DNA of 64,000 nt from CAVTYH01 sp963773875 (GTDB lineage: Bacteria; Planctomycetota; Planctomycetia; Pirellulales; JADZDJ01): NCBI GenBank assembly GCA_963773875.1, contig CAVZCV010000006.1, positions 868,001 through 932,000 on the forward strand, given 5' to 3'. The notes under the pieces were generated by a model. The model saw nothing but the letters and a program-made list of their open reading frames with translations, had not been told where the DNA came from and did no database searches. Positions 63,063 to 64,000 of this stretch are shown one piece after another (positions within the stretch are counted from its first letter, which is position 1; each line of letters opens with the position of its first letter). Both the position numbers and the translations under genes were made by a program.

Positions 63063-63993
63063 ATGCTTCCCGCCCGGCTTGGATATCCGAATCTTGGACT
63101 GGGCGTGGGCCTACGGAATGTCCACTTCAGCCACATTTTGGAGTATCGCCCGGAGGTTGATTGGTTTGAGGTGATCTCGGAGAATTTCATCGATTCCGGC
63201 GGCCGGCCACGCTACGTTCTCCAACAAATTGCAGAGCAGTACCCGGTAGTAATGCACGGCGTCTCGCTTTCGATTGGCAGCACCGAGCCGCTTAATTTCG
63301 ACTACCTGGCGAAGCTCAGGCGTCTGGCCGGAGAAGTCAATGCGCGTTGGATTTCCGATCATCTGTGTTGGACGGGCGTGCTCGGCGTCAACTCGCACGA
63401 TCTTTTGCCGCTGCCACTCTCGGAGGAAGCGCTGCGACACGTAACCGAACGCATCAGGACCGTGCAAGATTTCCTGGAGCAGCCGCTGGTATTGGAGAAT
63501 CCCAGTAGTTACGTGACGTTTTCCAGTTCCACGATGAGTGAATGGGAATTCCTCTCTCGATTGACTGATAATACCGACTGCGGATTGCTCTTGGATGTGA
63601 ACAATGTTTACGTCTCGAGTGTGAACCACGATTTCGACGCCGTGGAATACATTCAGAACTTGCCGCACCACCGCATCGTGCAAATGCATTTGGCAGGCCA
63701 CACCAATTGCCGCACGCACTTGCTAGACACTCACGACAACCATGTTACCGATCCAGTTTGGGAGTTATATCGGCTAGCGCATCAGCTTACCGGCGGAGTG
63801 TCGTCGCTTTTGGAATGGGATGCTAAGATTCCTCCCTTCCCGGTTGTGCATGAAGAAGTGCTCAAGGCGCGAACAGTACATGGCGGCGGAATTGGCAACG
63901 GATGGAGAATTGATGTCGGCCACGGCCGATGAAACGGGCGTCGCCGTCACGCCGCCGCATCCGGCAACGTTGGTCTGGGCGGAAGTGGATTAA
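63063..63993 (+). CDS. DUF692 (MNIO family) iron enzyme, frame broken near the 3' end
   Basis: From the ATG at 63063: MLPARLGYPNLGLGVGLRNVHFSHI, a TIM barrel with His/Asp/Glu metal ligands (VVMHGVSLSIGS, WISDHLCWTG, LVLENPSSYVTF, GLLLDVNNVYVSSVNHDFDA, IVQMHLAGHTNC, TGGVSSLLEWDAKIPPFPVVHEEVLKA). The open frame stops at 63932, but one base over near 63865-63876 it continues as REQYMAAELATDGELM and ends WAEVD at 63991-63993. The family (MbnB, TglH) modifies cysteine in peptide natural products with two or three irons. An ATG at 63996 begins the next gene, expected to be the DUF2063 partner. Confidence 0.88.
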
Positions 63994-64000
63994 GCATGGA

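Noticed and set aside
1..64000. CRISPR arrays, tRNA, rRNA, phage or transposase genes
   Set aside because: No regularly spaced repeats, no tRNA T-loop with matching arms, no rRNA segments and no transposase motifs were seen by eye.

Overview
The window looks like a chromosomal segment of a planctomycete, probably in or near the Pirellulales. The evidence is the DUF1549/DUF1553 plus DUF1501 gene pair, an FG-GAP protein with a LEPR-like N-terminal motif, very small membrane proteins starting with an F-[ST]-x-[KR]-[TD]-x-L motif, M56/BlaI and CHAT genes, about 55% GC by eye, and short genes scattered on both strands. Placement is from gene content only; there is no rRNA or tRNA in the window.

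Layout: 1-92 tail of a probable NAD(P)H-hydrate epimerase; 288-4976 tripartite efflux system (TolC-like, HlyD/EmrA-like, DHA2-type permease); 4991-8862 DUF1501 and DUF1549/DUF1553 pair; 9278-10608 rhodanese and SufE; 10640-12703 an SDR divergent from a DacZ-like diadenylate cyclase; 12743-17795 FG-GAP/FKBP fusion and gyrA; 18158-23284 epimerase, a ketosynthase lacking its cysteine, a YghO-like acyltransferase, a methyltransferase and a secreted protein; 23459-24993 TIM-barrel isomerase and Asp/Glu racemase; 25012-28166 basic DUF6496 protein and a BlaI/M56 two-gene sensor with clear operators; 28189-31797 lpdA and glgP; 32035-36421 acyl-CoA dehydrogenase and a three-gene polyprenyl synthase/chorismate lyase-like/GT4 unit; 36771-45442 MMPL transporter, SMP-30 protein, lipase-like hydrolase, large membrane lipoprotein and ABC ATPase; 45485-51494 thioesterase, two tandem tatA genes and a TPR-CHAT gene bracketed by a 135-bp duplication; 51623-56212 ffh-rpsP-trmD-rplS-yraN translation/secretion cluster; 56249-61030 rph, argF, argD, argB and an alkyladenine glycosylase; 61150-63993 FIST, RidA and DUF692 genes.

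A feature that colours the whole annotation is the number of single-base frame breaks: I count twelve in ten otherwise well-conserved genes, including the essential ffh and a polyprenyl synthase. Several lie in CG repeats or short G/C runs. I read these mainly as indel errors in the assembly rather than real pseudogenes, and I give the span of each whole gene with the approximate break position.

The most interesting biology is the TPR-CHAT locus and its flanking duplication, the ketosynthase with Asp in place of the nucleophile Cys, the FG-GAP/FKBP fusion, the DacZ-like c-di-AMP synthase, the perfect BlaI-type operators, the covarying REP-like pair at 40392-40450, and the long hairpins that occupy each spacer of the ffh-rpsP-trmD-rplS cluster.
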